Shown in pieces: positions 1 through 12,036 of a DNA stretch of 64,000 nucleotides (positions within the stretch are counted from its first letter, which is position 1; each line of letters starts with the position of its first letter). The DNA comes from Furcasterigmium furcatum (lineage: Eukaryota > Ascomycota > Sordariomycetes > Glomerellales > Plectosphaerellaceae), in contig BCIA01000004.1 of NCBI GenBank assembly GCA_001599815.1, forward strand, positions 5,358,082 to 5,422,081. Reading direction: 5' to 3'. The notes below the pieces were generated by a model. The model had not been told where the DNA came from. It ran no database searches and worked only from the letters and a program-made list of their open reading frames with translations. The translations under genes and the position numbers were made by a program.

Positions 1-2475
1 TTTGTTGCCCATCAACTCGTGAATACACACTTACGTGCGTACTAGTGAGCTCTGAATACCGCATATGGCGGTAGATGACGCCGGGGGGTACCGGCGGTGC
101 TGTCACATCTCATTTCCCAGGAAGCGGATGCCACCTTGAACGCGATTTATGTGCTAACAGCCACAAGAACTGACTTCGAGGACACAGCACTCTGCGCCGG
201 AGGAGCCCTGGTCGACGCCGACAGTTCAACGGGGAACCCCGCATCGCCCTGGTGCCTTGCATTGTGTACCAGCCGACCACGCAGGAATCTGTCACAAGTC
301 TCCTCCAAGTTCTCGCTCGAGGCGTTCGAGGCGTGTCATTCGGGCACTCACTCGGATCCGTAGCGGAGTTTGAGGATCAACTCGAAACGGGAGGCGAACG
401 CTTCATCAACAATGATAGGGTGAGGGCTGTTATCCGTCGCCAATGACGGGCCGCTGTCGGTTGAGAACCAAGCATCGACAGGGCGGTGCAACGAATGGGT
501 ATATGCCGCGGCCGATGGGCCGTCTTATTGGTTCCCGTCCAGCTGCAGAGGGCATGCTGCATTCCTGGGCTCGTCCACAGGTCCATTCATTCTTCGTGCA
601 ACTCGCGATGGGGAATCCAGCAGTTGCACGCACCCTTGATCCTCGATATGCATCGGCTGGAGAGACGGGACGTCGACGGCCACAACCGGCCGTTCTGCCT
701 CGGTGCGATGACGACGCGGATCGCGCAACCACGGGCTCACGATACCTGCGATTGGCGATCCTGCACCACAAGTGTCTTGGAATGCCCGGAGGGCTTGGCC
801 AATGACTGATCATATCGCCGCCTCTCGACGACATGCTCCTCACATGCGAGGCCGCGAAAGCATCACACAAAGCTGCCCCCGTGACAAGAGGGTGCTGCGG
901 GCCTCGACTTCAGGCCCCCGAGCTCGTGATATGGGACTGAGGCAGTTTGGGCTCCTCATTGGAGGCGGGCCTATCTCTGTGACACATTCAACTTCTCCTC
1001 TCTCTGTGGTCTGCCTGGTCGCTCGCCGTATCGTCCAAGCTCCCAGAAACCTGCTCTTGAGATGGATGACAAGTGGAGATGTCTGCGTTGCCGAGCTGCC
1101 AGGTGCTTCGTTCAGGGCGAGCTCGCTCACCGCCGCTCCTGTCCGTGTACATCATGCCAGAGATGGATGCCCTTTCGAGTTCTGTTCTGCTGAGGGACAG
1201 GTTTCCCCTCCATCTAATCTGCACAGATCTGTCACCGTGGGTCTCGGCTTGCCGACCCCTGTCAATCTCCATCCCATCACAGATCATCATCACACCTCTT
1301 CCCGCCCGTCGCCACGCTTGGCATCAGAACGAGCCACGGGCTTTGCGACCACGGCCCGCCAGGAAAGGGCAAACTCTTCACATCTCTCGACAGGGTCTCC
1401 ACCGTCTCTTGCCTTTCACACTCGACCACCCCGGCCATCACACTGCTAGTGACAGCCCAAGCAGCCTAATCCCCTCGACACCACCTCCCTCCCGCTTCCT
1501 GTGCCCTGGATCCGGCCTAGCGCGCCCGTGACGGACGGCCGGGGATGCGAACAGGCGTATCCCGAGAATAGGACGTGCCAGGAAGGGCTCCGCCCATGAT
1601 TAATTGATTGAATGTGACGACCGTGTGATATCGAGCGGCGCGGCGCGACCAGTCGCCCCGTCCCTGGTCTCGGACGAGTCGACGAGTTGATGGACGGGCG
1701 ACGAACGGCCGCGCCACGGCCCGTCCGGCGCGGACAGTTAGAACAGCGCTACCGCTGAGCGAATGTCATGCGCATTGCGCACGGGCGGTTCATGCGAGTC
1801 CTTTCGGGCAATGATGCTACGCAGCTAGCGAGCGACGATGGGATGACTTGTGCGTGCCTGAGCTGGCTGTCTGGCAGGCGAGGCTGCGACAAGAGCCTCA
1901 ACATGCGAGGCGGCCAAGGGCGACGCGTGCGTCTGCCATGTCGCGGCGCAGGGTTACAGCGCCGAACGCCATCTCATGCGTGCTGTCAGGTCGAGGCGCG
2001 GGACTGTCCCGGTGGCTGGAGTCTCGTCTCTGTATCTTCCCGGTGAAGTCACACCGATGAGGGGGTCCTCTACACCGCTCCAGCGTCCTGACCGTGATCG
2101 GTCTGCTCAGATTGGCCGAGGACCGAGATAATCCCAGAGAATACGGCGGGGTTCAGAGTTTCTGTATTCTGAAGCTTCTATACTTGGCTGGCTGGCTATC
2201 TTGAGGTGGCATGCTGCATACCTCGGTGAGAGCTCGTCCCTCCCGAGTCCACATCAGGGGATCATTGAACAATCCCAAACAAGAGAGCCTTCCCTGGTCC
2301 CAGTCACCAGCGTTCCCAACCCTGTCAACCTTTTCACCGCCCCGTGTCTCAACTTTCGTGAAACTCGAGCTGTCTACCTGTCCGACAAGGCGTGAGGAGC
2401 AAGCATCGTGCTGAAAGCCGACGGTCTCCGTGTATATCGGAAACATACCATCGGGAAAGACGCTTGGGCAGCCAT
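1..2475. other. No gene recognised (left edge)
   Basis: I read all frames and found only short open frames without family resemblance or a consistent exon structure. The strongest, 252-446 on the plus strand (64 codons), has no recognisable motif. The stretch may contain the 3' region of the transporter gene that ends at 2476. Confidence 0.5.
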
Positions 2476-4263
2476 TTACCGGACGTAAGGCTGGTACGGC
2501 GTTCCGTTGCGGACAGCCTCCGCGTAGAGCTTCCTGTTGGACCTGAACAGGTAGTACTTCAGGCCCATGGCGCTCACGCAGGCGATGACGCCCATGACCA
2601 TCATCAGGATGAAGGCCAGCTGGTACCTGGGCTCGTCCGAGTCCTGGAAGAAGTAGGGCGCGATCAGGTTGCCGATCTGGCCTGTCGGCGAGGAGTGAGT
2701 GGTTAGCTGGGATATGGGATTCTTGCGGGCAGCTTCACATACCGAGAACGTTGACCATAGCCACGGAGACGGCTCGCTTCTCGGGCGTCCTGCCCATGGT
2801 GCTTGCCGTCCATGTGCTGATCAGCGGGTTGGAGAAGTACATGCCGCCGACGTAGATGAAGGAGGCGGCGTAACGGGCGTCGCGGTTGGTCGTGGCGAGG
2901 CAGATGATGTACCCAATGCATCCGACTGCGATGGGGCCGGCGAAATGGTATCCGCGCTCCTTGGTGCGATCGGAGTGCCAGGCGTTGACGAGGGAGCCGA
3001 GCGCGGCGAAGATGTAAGGGGGCGCCGTCAGGAGCAGGCTGACTGTGTTGCTGTAGCCAAAGCCGCGCACGATGGACGGGAAGAAGTTGGAGAATCCGTA
3101 GGCGGCGGAGATGCCGATGTTCATGCCGACCAGCAGCCACATCTTGTAGTCGAAGATGGACATCTTCAGGCCGGCCCAGACACCGGACTTGGCCTCCGAG
3201 GTCGACACGCGGTCGGCCAGGATGCGGGCGGCGGCGATCTTGCGCATGTCCTCGGTCATACTCCAGCGGGCGCTGCCCGTGGTCGAGTCCGGGTAGTCGG
3301 GGAGGATGAACAGGCAGATCATGGCCAGGCCAGCGCCGACGGTGGCGAGCACGATGAACAGCCACTGCCAGCCGGCGAGGCCGTGGACGCGCTCAAGGGT
3401 AGCGAAGACGGCGGCGGCGATGAGGCCCGCGGTGCAGAAGGCCAGCGTCTGTCCCGTGTACAGAATGGCGCAGCGGAGAGCCATCTCCTTTCGGGTGTAC
3501 CAGCAAGACATGACATAGATGGCCTGGAAAGGGGGTCAGAGAGGGAGGGCCCAGGAATAGATGTAAGAAAGGGGGTGAAGGACTTCAACTTACACCGGGG
3601 AACAGCGGAGCCTCTACAACACCGAGGAAGAACCTGACGGCGACGAGGCCCTGGTAGTTTTTGACGCCGCAGGTGGCAGCAGACACGCCCGACCATACCA
3701 GCGCCATGCAGCAGAGGTACAGACTGGGGCGCAGCTTGCCGATGATCATGTTGGACGGGATCTGGCCAAGGACATATCTATTTCCCCGTGTTAGTTGATG
3801 AAGGATCAGGCTGACAGATGAGCCAAACAGAGACACTTACCCGAGACTGAGAATGGAGACCGCAGTTCCGTACTGGTAGCCCTCGAGGCCGAGGTCCTCG
3901 TCGAGGGTGCTGAGACGGGCTTGGCTGGAGGATCGAGTCAGCGATGGCCCCCGGGAAGAATCAGGTGGTATGAACCCACGCAATGGAGGCACGGTCCAGG
4001 TAGTTGAATAAGTACAGGACCCAGAGGCAAGGCATCAGAGTCATATCCAAGCGGCGGACGACCTGCTTCTCAAGATCCCGCCAGTTGGGGATTCCAAGAG
4101 CATCGAGCTGCTCCTCGGGATCGGCAGGCGCCTCTCCAGCCTTGAGCATCTCGGCATCGTTGATGTCGTCAGCGGTCTGCTGCTTGGTCACGGCATCGGC
4201 GGGAAGGTTCTCGGGGCCAGGGGCGATGCCCTGAGAAGAGAGGTTCTTGTCTTCGGCGGCCAT
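2476..4263 (-). CDS. MFS transporter, allantoate/pantothenate (Dal5/TNA1-like) family
   Basis: Predicted plasma-membrane anion:H+ symporter of the Dal5/TNA1/Liz1-type MFS branch, which carries vitamins, nicotinate, allantoate or related organic anions; the substrate cannot be told from sequence. Five exons give 512 aa: 4263-3980, 3924-3841, 3777-3594, 3523-2743 and 2681-2476. The frame closes exactly, and every intron is 42-72 nt with GT..AG. The N-terminus is cytosolic, followed by the family signature LFNYLDRASIAQARLSTLDE (TM1 and loop). Next come YVLGQIPSNM (TM2), VRFFLGVVEAPLFPG (TM4) and CWYTRKEMALR (TM5 start). A large central loop precedes IGISAAYGFSNFFPSIV in the second bundle. The C-terminal tail ends NGTPYQPYVR. 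Length is normal for the family. A TATA-like element lies about 100 bp upstream. Family is confident; substrate is open. Confidence 0.9.
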
Positions 4264-4360
4264 GATGCCAGTCGATGTTCAAGATGAAGAAGGGAGGGGG
4301 CAGGAAGATGCACGAGCAAGACCAGCAGGACTTGGACAGAGAGGTCGTCCTGAGCCCGAT

Positions 4361-4370
4361 GCTCTTATAG
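4361..4370 (-). promoter_or_regulatory. TATA-like element of the Dal5-type transporter gene
   Basis: CTATAAGAGC on the minus strand lies 98-107 bp upstream of the ATG. A similar TATA-to-ATG distance recurs at several genes in this window, which supports it as a core promoter element. Function is inferred from position only. Confidence 0.45.
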
Positions 4371-6405
4371 AAACGAGACGGGGTCGATCAGCGTGCGGGA
4401 TGGCGGGTCGAGAACGCGGAGGGAAGACTCTTCCTCCTCGCGCCCTCTCGATCTCCTCCTTTTCCGATGGAGAGGGGCCCTGAGATGAGATTTCCTTCCC
4501 CAGNCCCCGCCTCTCCCCTCCACGGATCCCTCAGGTCTCGACCTCGACGCAGACAAGTCATGGATGTAACAGCAGGGCATGGGCCTTGTGGCCAAAAGAT
4601 GCCCATCACGACCTTGGCACGAAAACGACCCGGTACGATGTTCGGTCACAGTCCGTTGATGGATCGTGGTCGTCGCGAAGTTTGCGAAGATACTTGTTGA
4701 TGCGTGCAGGGCGGAGACTCCGTCTCGCGGGCCTCCCTGGCGGTGCCCCTGCGGCGGAGGTCTTGGGCTCCGGCGCTGGAGTGCCGGGGTGGCGCCGCCG
4801 ATCTCTCGGCGTGGGAGCGCGTCCCGCCGGCCGCGCGTCGGGGAGGAGACCGAGCGGCGGAATCGATGCCTCCTTCTCAACAAGGGAAAAAACCACGAGC
4901 CCCAAGAGCCCCAAGAGCCAGAATGGAGCACCGGTAGTTGTCCGGATGCCCAGCGGCTCCCCGATAACTGGGCCAGCAGCCGGATGACGGACCATTAGCG
5001 GGCGCGAAGGTTTTGCCAAGATGCACTGGTCCTCTTCTTCGGCGGGAATCTCAGCCTTGGCCGTATGATTTTATCCACCGACATCTCCACCGCCGAGGGG
5101 TTCGTCGCCAACAATCGCCATTCGACTTGCGTGTATTACCAAGTTTTATCGGAGCATGATCTGGGCCCGCGGGAGAATAATAACAAGTAGGGATGTAAGT
5201 CAGGCTTATGGACTCCATAGTATTGGCTTGTGGATACTCGGACTAACTCGATACAACGTTGTAGATGCTCCCCGAGCCCTTTGGCCTCCAAGGGCGTCAC
5301 AGTCACTCACTCACATCATGATCAGCCCCAACAGCGAGAATTCACCGACTCCACCAGGCACGGACGGCATCGCTAATGCTCGGGCATGAATGGCTGCAGG
5401 CGACTGCACGTCTGTCTTGGCTTGCTATGGACCGGCAGTCAATGGCCGGCAGCGCATCCAGCCCCTGGGATCAGCCCAGTCGGTGACGGAGGAGGCTCTG
5501 CGCGAACCGAACCCCCCCACGCACGGCAACGACCACTGGAGGAAAGTTTCTGAACGCTGATTTTCAGCAGGAAAGGTCTCTTGAACATTCCTCGGTCTAC
5601 TTCGCTTCGAGGCCATGAGCCTGGGTTTCAGCACCGCCGAGTCCGGTGTTAGTGGGCGCCTCCGTACATCAAGGCAGATCCCCAGACGATCAACTCGAGG
5701 ACAAGAACCAAGGAATCCAAGAGGTCCACCTCATCACCAAGACCATGGCATAGCAACTAGTAGTCAAGCTTCCTCTCACCAAGCATTGCCTGCAGCTACC
5801 CACTCGCACAAGCCATTCCCAAGCCCGCACCCTCGATGCATCCATGGCCAACCCTCTCGTATTTCATCTAAAACGGCCCCTTTCTCCTCCTCCGACCTCC
5901 CCTCCCCCCTCTCCGATGCCCTCACTCGTAACTCCGAGTCTGTCTCGCCCTCGGCCGTCGGATTATACGCCGCCCAGGTCTCGGTGATGATCCAACCCGG
6001 CGACCTTGCGGCCCCTGACGCCACCATCCCTCACCGCAGTTCCACACGTCGCCGGGTTTCCTATTCAAGCGCTCCTCGGCGAGTGAAGCTGGTCGCGAGG
6101 GGTTCGGGGAGGATGGATAGGGGCCGGCCTCCCATCAACCTGGTTGTTGGAGGCTCGTTCTCTGACTCTCCTGGTCTTCCCATCTGACTCCGGCAAGCAG
6201 GCTTCCTTCAACTGAACTCCGCCTGAACTGACTGTTCTATGTCAAGTTCAGGAGAGGACACAACGCACTTGGACATGAGCTCGAGAGTCGAGATGAATAT
6301 GCATCATGTGTATTCGGCGCGCTTTCAATGATCCAACCACTACTGACACGCTCCAGTCACCTCTCTCTGCTCCCGTGCTCACTCACTCCGTTCCAACAAC
6401 CCGCC
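4371..6405. other. Intergenic region, no gene recognised
   Basis: The stretch contains one ambiguous base (n at 4504) and a small tandem duplication of CCCCAAGAG near 4900-4918. The plus-strand open frame 5615-6187 (190 codons) is rich in Ser, Pro and Arg, has no motif and looks non-coding. The region probably holds the upstream sequence of the minus-strand transporter and the 3' region of the gene ending at 6406. Confidence 0.45.
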
Positions 6406-7149
6406 TCACGCCCAAACCGACTCGGGCGTCGGAAGCTGCAGCTCCCACCCCTGCTTCTTCAGCGTGTCGATAACACTCAGGGCCTTGTTCACGCCTTCGT
6501 ACACGACAATAACGACCTGCTTCGACCGGTCCACCAAGTCCTTGTCCGTCTTCTCGGCCAGGACGAAGTTCTCGAAATACCACGCCGCGGCGATGGGAGA
6601 CCGGGTTTTCCCGGCGGTGCAGAAGAAGACCACGGTGTTGTCGCTCTTCTGGGCGGCGAACTTGAGCGCGTCCAGGTCCCGCCTGGGGCGGTCCTCCCCA
6701 TCCGCATGGGCCGATAGCTCGAGGGAGATGATATCCCACTTCGAGGGCTTGTTGTCGTCGAGCGGGATGCTCTGGATTTCCTTGTATTTATTCTTCGTCT
6801 CTTTGTGCGCGGTGTCTGGCGAGGCCGACGAGGTCAGTCAGTCACATTCGGCGTGCTGGAGCAGCGCTTGTCAGGCGAGGGAGGAACTCGGCTTACCACT
6901 TCGGCAGTCGATGAAGACCACCGTGGAGGGATCCCTCGTCTTCAGATACGTGGCCAGATCAGCCTCCCTCGCGTAACCGAACTGGGCGCCTGGGAGCGCC
7001 TTTTCGGCTGGCACTGCCGGCTCTGTATCGGTGGCCGCCTTTGCACGATTCGGCTGGTAGATCTCTGGAAGCCTCTTCCAAGCCTTCGTCGTGACGCCGC
7101 CATGCGAGGTACGCGGAGGGACGAAGAGGTTTGGACCCGACGCAGACAT
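6406..7149 (-). CDS. Rhodanese / Cdc25-like CX5R protein
   Basis: Two exons (7149-6897 and 6815-6406, intron 81 nt) give 220 aa. The N-terminal 60 residues are poorly structured. A rhodanese-type fold follows: a buried strand VVFIDCRSD (residues about 77-85), a linker, then TVVFFCTAGKTRSPIAAAWY, which carries a cysteine-phosphatase-like loop C150-TAGKT-R156 (CX5R). A six-residue active loop resembles the Ibp1/Ych1/Cdc25 and arsenate-reductase branch more than sulfurtransferases, which usually have shorter loops; this is family knowledge applied by eye. The last 40 residues form two predicted helices. Likely a cytosolic phosphatase or arsenate/tyrosine-phosphatase-like enzyme; substrate unknown. 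The ATG is the first one in frame and has a TATA-like element about 120 bp upstream. Confidence 0.8.
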
Positions 7150-7264
7150 GATGCAGTGATGAAGATGTGAGACAAAATGGAGGTGAACTTCTGCTGATCA
7201 AAGATGTAGTATGGCCTGGCTGCTGGAGGGAGGTCTGTTTCCGGCAACGTCCCAGGGGCTGCCT

Positions 7265-7273
7265 ACTTATATC
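7265..7273 (-). promoter_or_regulatory. TATA-like element of the rhodanese-like gene
   Basis: GATATAAGT on the minus strand lies 116-124 bp upstream of the ATG at 7149. Assigned by match and spacing only. Confidence 0.4.
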
Positions 7274-8345
7274 GCAGCAGCCATGATACCCAAGAATGAC
7301 AGACGGACACACAGATTGCGCGCAGCTCGAGGTCAAGCATCTCCTGAAGGGCCAAGCCCCAACAAACAGCCCAGAGATACGAGACCCGCTGCCTCGATCT
7401 CGGATTCACCGACTTGGCTCCCGGTCCCTCAGCTGGGGAAAACAGAACCCATGATCCAACACGACCAAGCCACTCTCCAATATCTGTCTCACGAACGCAA
7501 CTCCATGCCCTCTCTGGCGTTAGCTTCGACGACACCACGGACAGCTGAAAGCTGACGATGACCCAAGACAGACGAGGATGCCATGGCCAAGACATATCCG
7601 GGCCCAGAACTGTGGCACTCCCGTCATGGAGATGCAGCCCCCGCGGGATAACATCGTGGCACTCAGGAGCTTCTCCTCCGACGCCGGCGCGGCCCAGGAG
7701 ACGGGCCAGCCCGCCTGCAGAAGCACAATGCTCCCACCTGACTGGGCGGCGCTGACGGCACATGGTTGCGGGCTGTAGGGCTGAAGAGTCCTCCTCGAAC
7801 GTGATTGGGGCGCCGCCAAGCCACGGTCAGAGTTGCTGCAACTCCCCGCAGTGGCCGATGCAGGGTCGGTTGTATTGTTCAATGGCACCCTACAGAGCTC
7901 GGGGCTTCCGGGTAATAGCATCCAACGTACGTTTTGGACTTGGACGGGAGAAAGCTGAAAGCTGAGGCGTCGTGAAGGAGGAAGGGAAGGCCAGGGAGGC
8001 GAGTTGACGGGTTTTCTAGGGCTGCAGAGTCCTCCGAGACAGGTCTTGGACTGAATCGTCTTGACCGGTGTCCTGGGAGCTCGAGAGCTTCGAAGCTGAA
8101 GCTTGGGCCGGAGGTAGCCCGAGGCGGTGGCATTGGCCTCTCGTGAAGCTCCAAAGTCGAAGCTCTAGGCCACCGGGCACGAGATGTATGTTGATGAACC
8201 ACGAGAGACTGATACCTACCTTCATGACTTGCATAAATAAACCCCTGGTCCTCACCTCCATGGTCGAGGGACTCCTTCAGATCCATTCTTCATACAGCAC
8301 AGCCGCCCGTCCTCTCACCCCCTTTACATTGCACCTTCATCCACC
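7274..8345. other. Divergent intergenic region, no gene recognised
   Basis: This lies between the divergently transcribed rhodanese-like and protease genes. A CATAAATAAA stretch near 8232-8241 sits about 105-115 bp before the protease ATG and could serve as its TATA element. No conserved open frame was seen. Confidence 0.4.
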
Positions 8346-10696
8346 ATGTCTCCCCAGGAGGCCCTCGTCTCCCGCGCCGGCCCCGTCAGGGCCCCAGCCG
8401 AAGCCGCTCGCCTCGTCTCCGCCATGGAAGACGTGATGATCCATACCTGGTCCCTGGCGGCCACGACCGAAGCCCTCCCAGAGTCGACTGACTTCACCTC
8501 GTACTCGTCGGGGCTGCACATGGCTGAGACGGTCTTCGACGTCGATGACCGCACCCGCGTGCCGCCAGCTGAGTATGCCGCCGGTGGGAAGTATCGATGT
8601 GAGCATCCCTCGACAGGACAAAGGAACAGGCCATTCGGAGGTTGGTGTAACTAACACCTGATAGCGATCGTCAAGCTCCTCCTCCGCTTTGGCAACAAGT
8701 GGCAGATGGGCACGGGCTGGCTCATCAGGGACGACATCCTCGTGACGGCCGGTCACTGCGCATACGACCACACGCACAACTTTGGCCCCGTCCAGGAGGT
8801 CAAGGCCTATATCGGATACGAGGGCAAGGAGTCCGTGGGTAAGCATAGCAGAACTCTCAGCATAGAAACCATCGCCGATGGACATCTGGGAACTGAACTG
8901 ACAGGGCGCAACAGGCACATCCAACTGCCAGTTTAGACGCGGCGTCAAGGTCTCCGTCAACTCGACCTGGTATAAGGGCCCCAGCCAGCAATCTGATGTC
9001 TCCATCATCCGCGTGTCGCCGCCATTTTCGAACGTCGTGCCGTTCAAGTTCGTCGACACTCCGCGGCAGGCGACCCTGAAGCTCGGCGTTGTTGGGTATC
9101 CAGGGTACTTAAACAGTCCTTCGACGACATGATCACGAATATCGTATGCTGACACTGCCAAAGCGATCTCCAGCACGGCGAGTACATGTGGGAGCACTTC
9201 GAGCCCGAGGTCTCCTTCGACCTCTCCCGCAACAACGGCATGATCACCTACAGGATCGGTAAGTCGTCCCTCTCGGGACACACCCTGCAGCGCAAGGCCC
9301 TGACACTCTCGCAGACTCATACGGCGGAAACTCGGGCTCGCCCGTGCTGCGCGGCGACAATGTCAGTATCGGCGTCCACGCCTACGGCGGTGCCATCAAC
9401 AAGGCCTCCGCCATCGGCACCCACGGAAACACCTTCGCGCACTACATCCAAGCTCTCGAGCAGAGGACCTCCGAGAAGCCAGGGGAGATGTTCATCGTCA
9501 CCATCAAGGGCGCCGCGCACCCGCCCGAGGCCGAGTCCGGCGGCCTCGACGACCCCATCGAGTCGTGGGATGGCGAGACCGGGCCTCCGCCCGAGGGACA
9601 CCCGCAGGAGACGGCGCTCGACAAGTTCAGCCGGCTCATGTCCACCGGGCTCCAGCTGGCGAATGCCCCTCCTACCGAAGCGGCGGCCGAGGCCGGCATG
9701 CCCGTCGTCATGGGTTCCGCGGCCGCGCCCCTGGGTAGTCTCGCGGCCATCGCCTACGGTGCGGCCGGCCGGTTCGCGGAGGCCTCGGCCCCGTCCTCGT
9801 CGGCGGTGAGCAGCACCAGCACCAGCACGACGATCTCGAGCCTGGGACCCGAGGCGCAGGCGGGACTCGTCGAGTGCGCCATCATGGGCGAGGCAGCGCT
9901 CTCTGCGGTGATGACGATGAGCCGCGAGGCCAACGAGGCCAACGGCGTCTTCCTCAGGATGGCACAGCACGTCGAGAACAATCGGGAGTCGATCCAGTCC
10001 GTCCGCCGCATGCTGGGCCCCGTTTCCAACACCTGCCTCGGAGGCATCGTCGCGCACCACTACGCCAAGAGCAGGCGCGGGCGCCCCCGCAAGTTCACGG
10101 TCGAGGCCAGCCCGGCGACGGAGGCGGGCACGGCCGCGGAGCACGTCGAGGCGTTCGCGGAGGGCATCCTGATCGCCAGCAAGGGCGAGAGCGAGTCGGC
10201 CGAGGCCGGCCCGGAGGAGTTCTCACTCGCCTCGCTTGCCAATCTCGTCAAGAACGGTTTCAACATCGCGAAGCCCGTTCTCAGCGGCGTCGTGAAGACG
10301 GGCCTCCCCCTCCTTGCCGCGGGCCTCGGGGCGCTCGAGTCCACTGAGGCGGCCGCCGAGGCCGAGGCCGATGCTAAGCCGCTCGTCGACGCCATGACGG
10401 CGCGGGCGATCCTCGGCGAGGCGGCCCTGGCCGCTGTTGCGAACATGCCACTCGAAGCAGCTCAGGGCGAGGAGATCTTCGGGACCCTGTTCAAGACCAT
10501 CCGGCAGATCGCGCCGGTGGTGCTCAGCGTTGCCCCATCCGTCATCGGTGCGGTCGGCCAGGTGGTGGGCTCGGCTATGAAATCAACCCTGTCTGGCGAG
10601 TCGGGCGAGGCGGAGAACTGGGAAAACATCAGGAGGAAGAGGCCGAGGTCGCAGGCCGAGTTCCTGAACATGTTTGAGGGCTGGAAGAATGGTTGA
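8346..10696 (+). CDS. Trypsin-like serine protease with long repeated C-terminal region
   Basis: Five exons (8346-8598, 8665-8838, 8915-9104, 9164-9258, 9315-10696) give 697 aa, all in frame. Residues about 85-290 form an S1/V8-like protease domain. GTGWLIRDDILVTAGHC carries His115, QQSDVSIIRV carries Asp170, and GGNSGSPV carries Ser244, so the catalytic triad is complete. No signal peptide is visible at the N-terminus (MSPQEALVSRAG), so the protein is probably intracellular. The remaining 400 residues are Ala/Gly-rich and match no domain I know. They contain a duplicated unit, MGEAALSAV (428-436) and LGEAALAAV (604-612). They also contain Gly/Ala/Val-rich hydrophobic stretches near 368-389, 550-576 and 633-656, and an AT-hook-like RRGRPRK at about 491-497. 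Protease family is confident; the role of the C-terminus is unknown. Confidence 0.85.
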
Positions 10697-12036
10697 GAGT
10701 GGGAGAGAGAGAGGTGTGCGCATAGTATCCATCCCTTCGTTCATTCCGAAAGACGTGTCAGTTTCTTCGCCGAAGTACCCAACTGTGAGCGCTCGTCAAT
10801 CAAGCAAGGCAGGTTTTCTTTTGGGTTGTGGCCGTGTCCATCGCACGCTGTCTGCATGTGATGAATATCGCCGATCGGCGAAGCAAAATGTCAAGCACGT
10901 GGTTGTGTTTCAGGCAGTCACATGGATGCAGATGCAGGGTCCCAAAAGTGCATGTGAGAGAATGATGGTATTCCAAGAAGCTAGGGGGTATCTCAAGCGG
11001 GATCCTAGTGATCCAAATGCCAAATCGCAATGCCGAAAAATGCTGGCCGAATGTAAATGCTACGATGCCTGGGGTATGATGCAGATGACCGATGCACCGA
11101 GACCTTATGCTAACCAATCCGATGCAATCCGTCTGCCTTTTTTCCTTCCAGATGATGATGACGATGATGATGATGATGCGCAGGAAACTCCAGTCGGCCT
11201 CGGAGAGTGATCTCGGGCGACGACATGTAATGAGAAAACAGGAGGGGGTATCAAGTGATGGCGAGTAACAAGCCCGAAGGCATAGAGAAAGGATAGGCGA
11301 CTTCGTGTCGCATAGAGTGAAGCCAGCTGCCGTCGCACTCTACCGAGTCGGTGAGTGGACAAGGCTAGCGAGGTGGTGATGGGTGAGGATGGAGTAAGGT
11401 GTCGGTCAACCGCACGAATGAAAGTGCGCTTGGGCCGACGACCACCCGAGGCGAGACCGAAGGAGAAGGTGGAAGCGCCAATGGCGCCGACGGAAAACAG
11501 GCATCCCCAAAGTTCCAGGGTGCTGGTGTCATCCACGAGAGCGGGGCGAGGGTTCCGAAAGCCCCCGATGACGTCCCCTCCACTTTGTGGTTGCGGGTAT
11601 CGGAGACCCTTTTGCCGGCCGGATGGAGTAGGAAAGTTGTGCCGCCGAACAGGCTTGGGGTAACTTGCTTCCCGGCTCTGGGCGGCGCGACCATGATTCC
11701 GTGCGGGATGGATGACGACGGTCGCTGATTGGGAAGGGTCGAGTAGTTTCCCACTCCCGATTGCCGGCGCCGGTGGTTTCGCGCGTTGTCGGGTCTGAAC
11801 GTGCGCCTCATGATTTCCGACGGACGGTAAACAAGCCGACCGGCTATGGTCGCGTCGTCGCAGGGGCAACTTGACGCGGCAGTTGTTTTCGCCCAGAGGC
11901 GAGAACTGGTTTCCCAAGGGGAAACAGGATGGTGTCTTGCCTGAGAATCTGGTATTAGTGAATGTTGACGAGCAGACGCGGTTTTGTGTGGCACTTACAG
12001 TGAGTCTCTGCTGACTCATCGCTGCTGGCGAGGGAT
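10697..12036. other. Intergenic region with a GAT/ATG microsatellite
   Basis: An imperfect trinucleotide run (gatgatgatgacgatgatga type) occupies about 11150-11179. A minus-strand open frame of 304 codons (11105-12019) crosses the region but has no motif and low-complexity Ser/Arg/Pro content. I do not call it a gene. Confidence 0.4.

Noticed and set aside
5615..6187. 190-codon plus-strand open frame
   Set aside because: Low-complexity Ser/Pro/Arg composition, no motif, no splice-supported extension, and a competing frame on the other strand.
9317..10144. 275-codon minus-strand frame
   Set aside because: Antisense shadow of the protease gene, whose own frame has the catalytic motifs and consistent splicing.
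11105..12019. 304-codon minus-strand open frame
   Set aside because: It crosses a trinucleotide microsatellite and has no recognisable domain; the length is explained by G+C-rich sequence with few stops.
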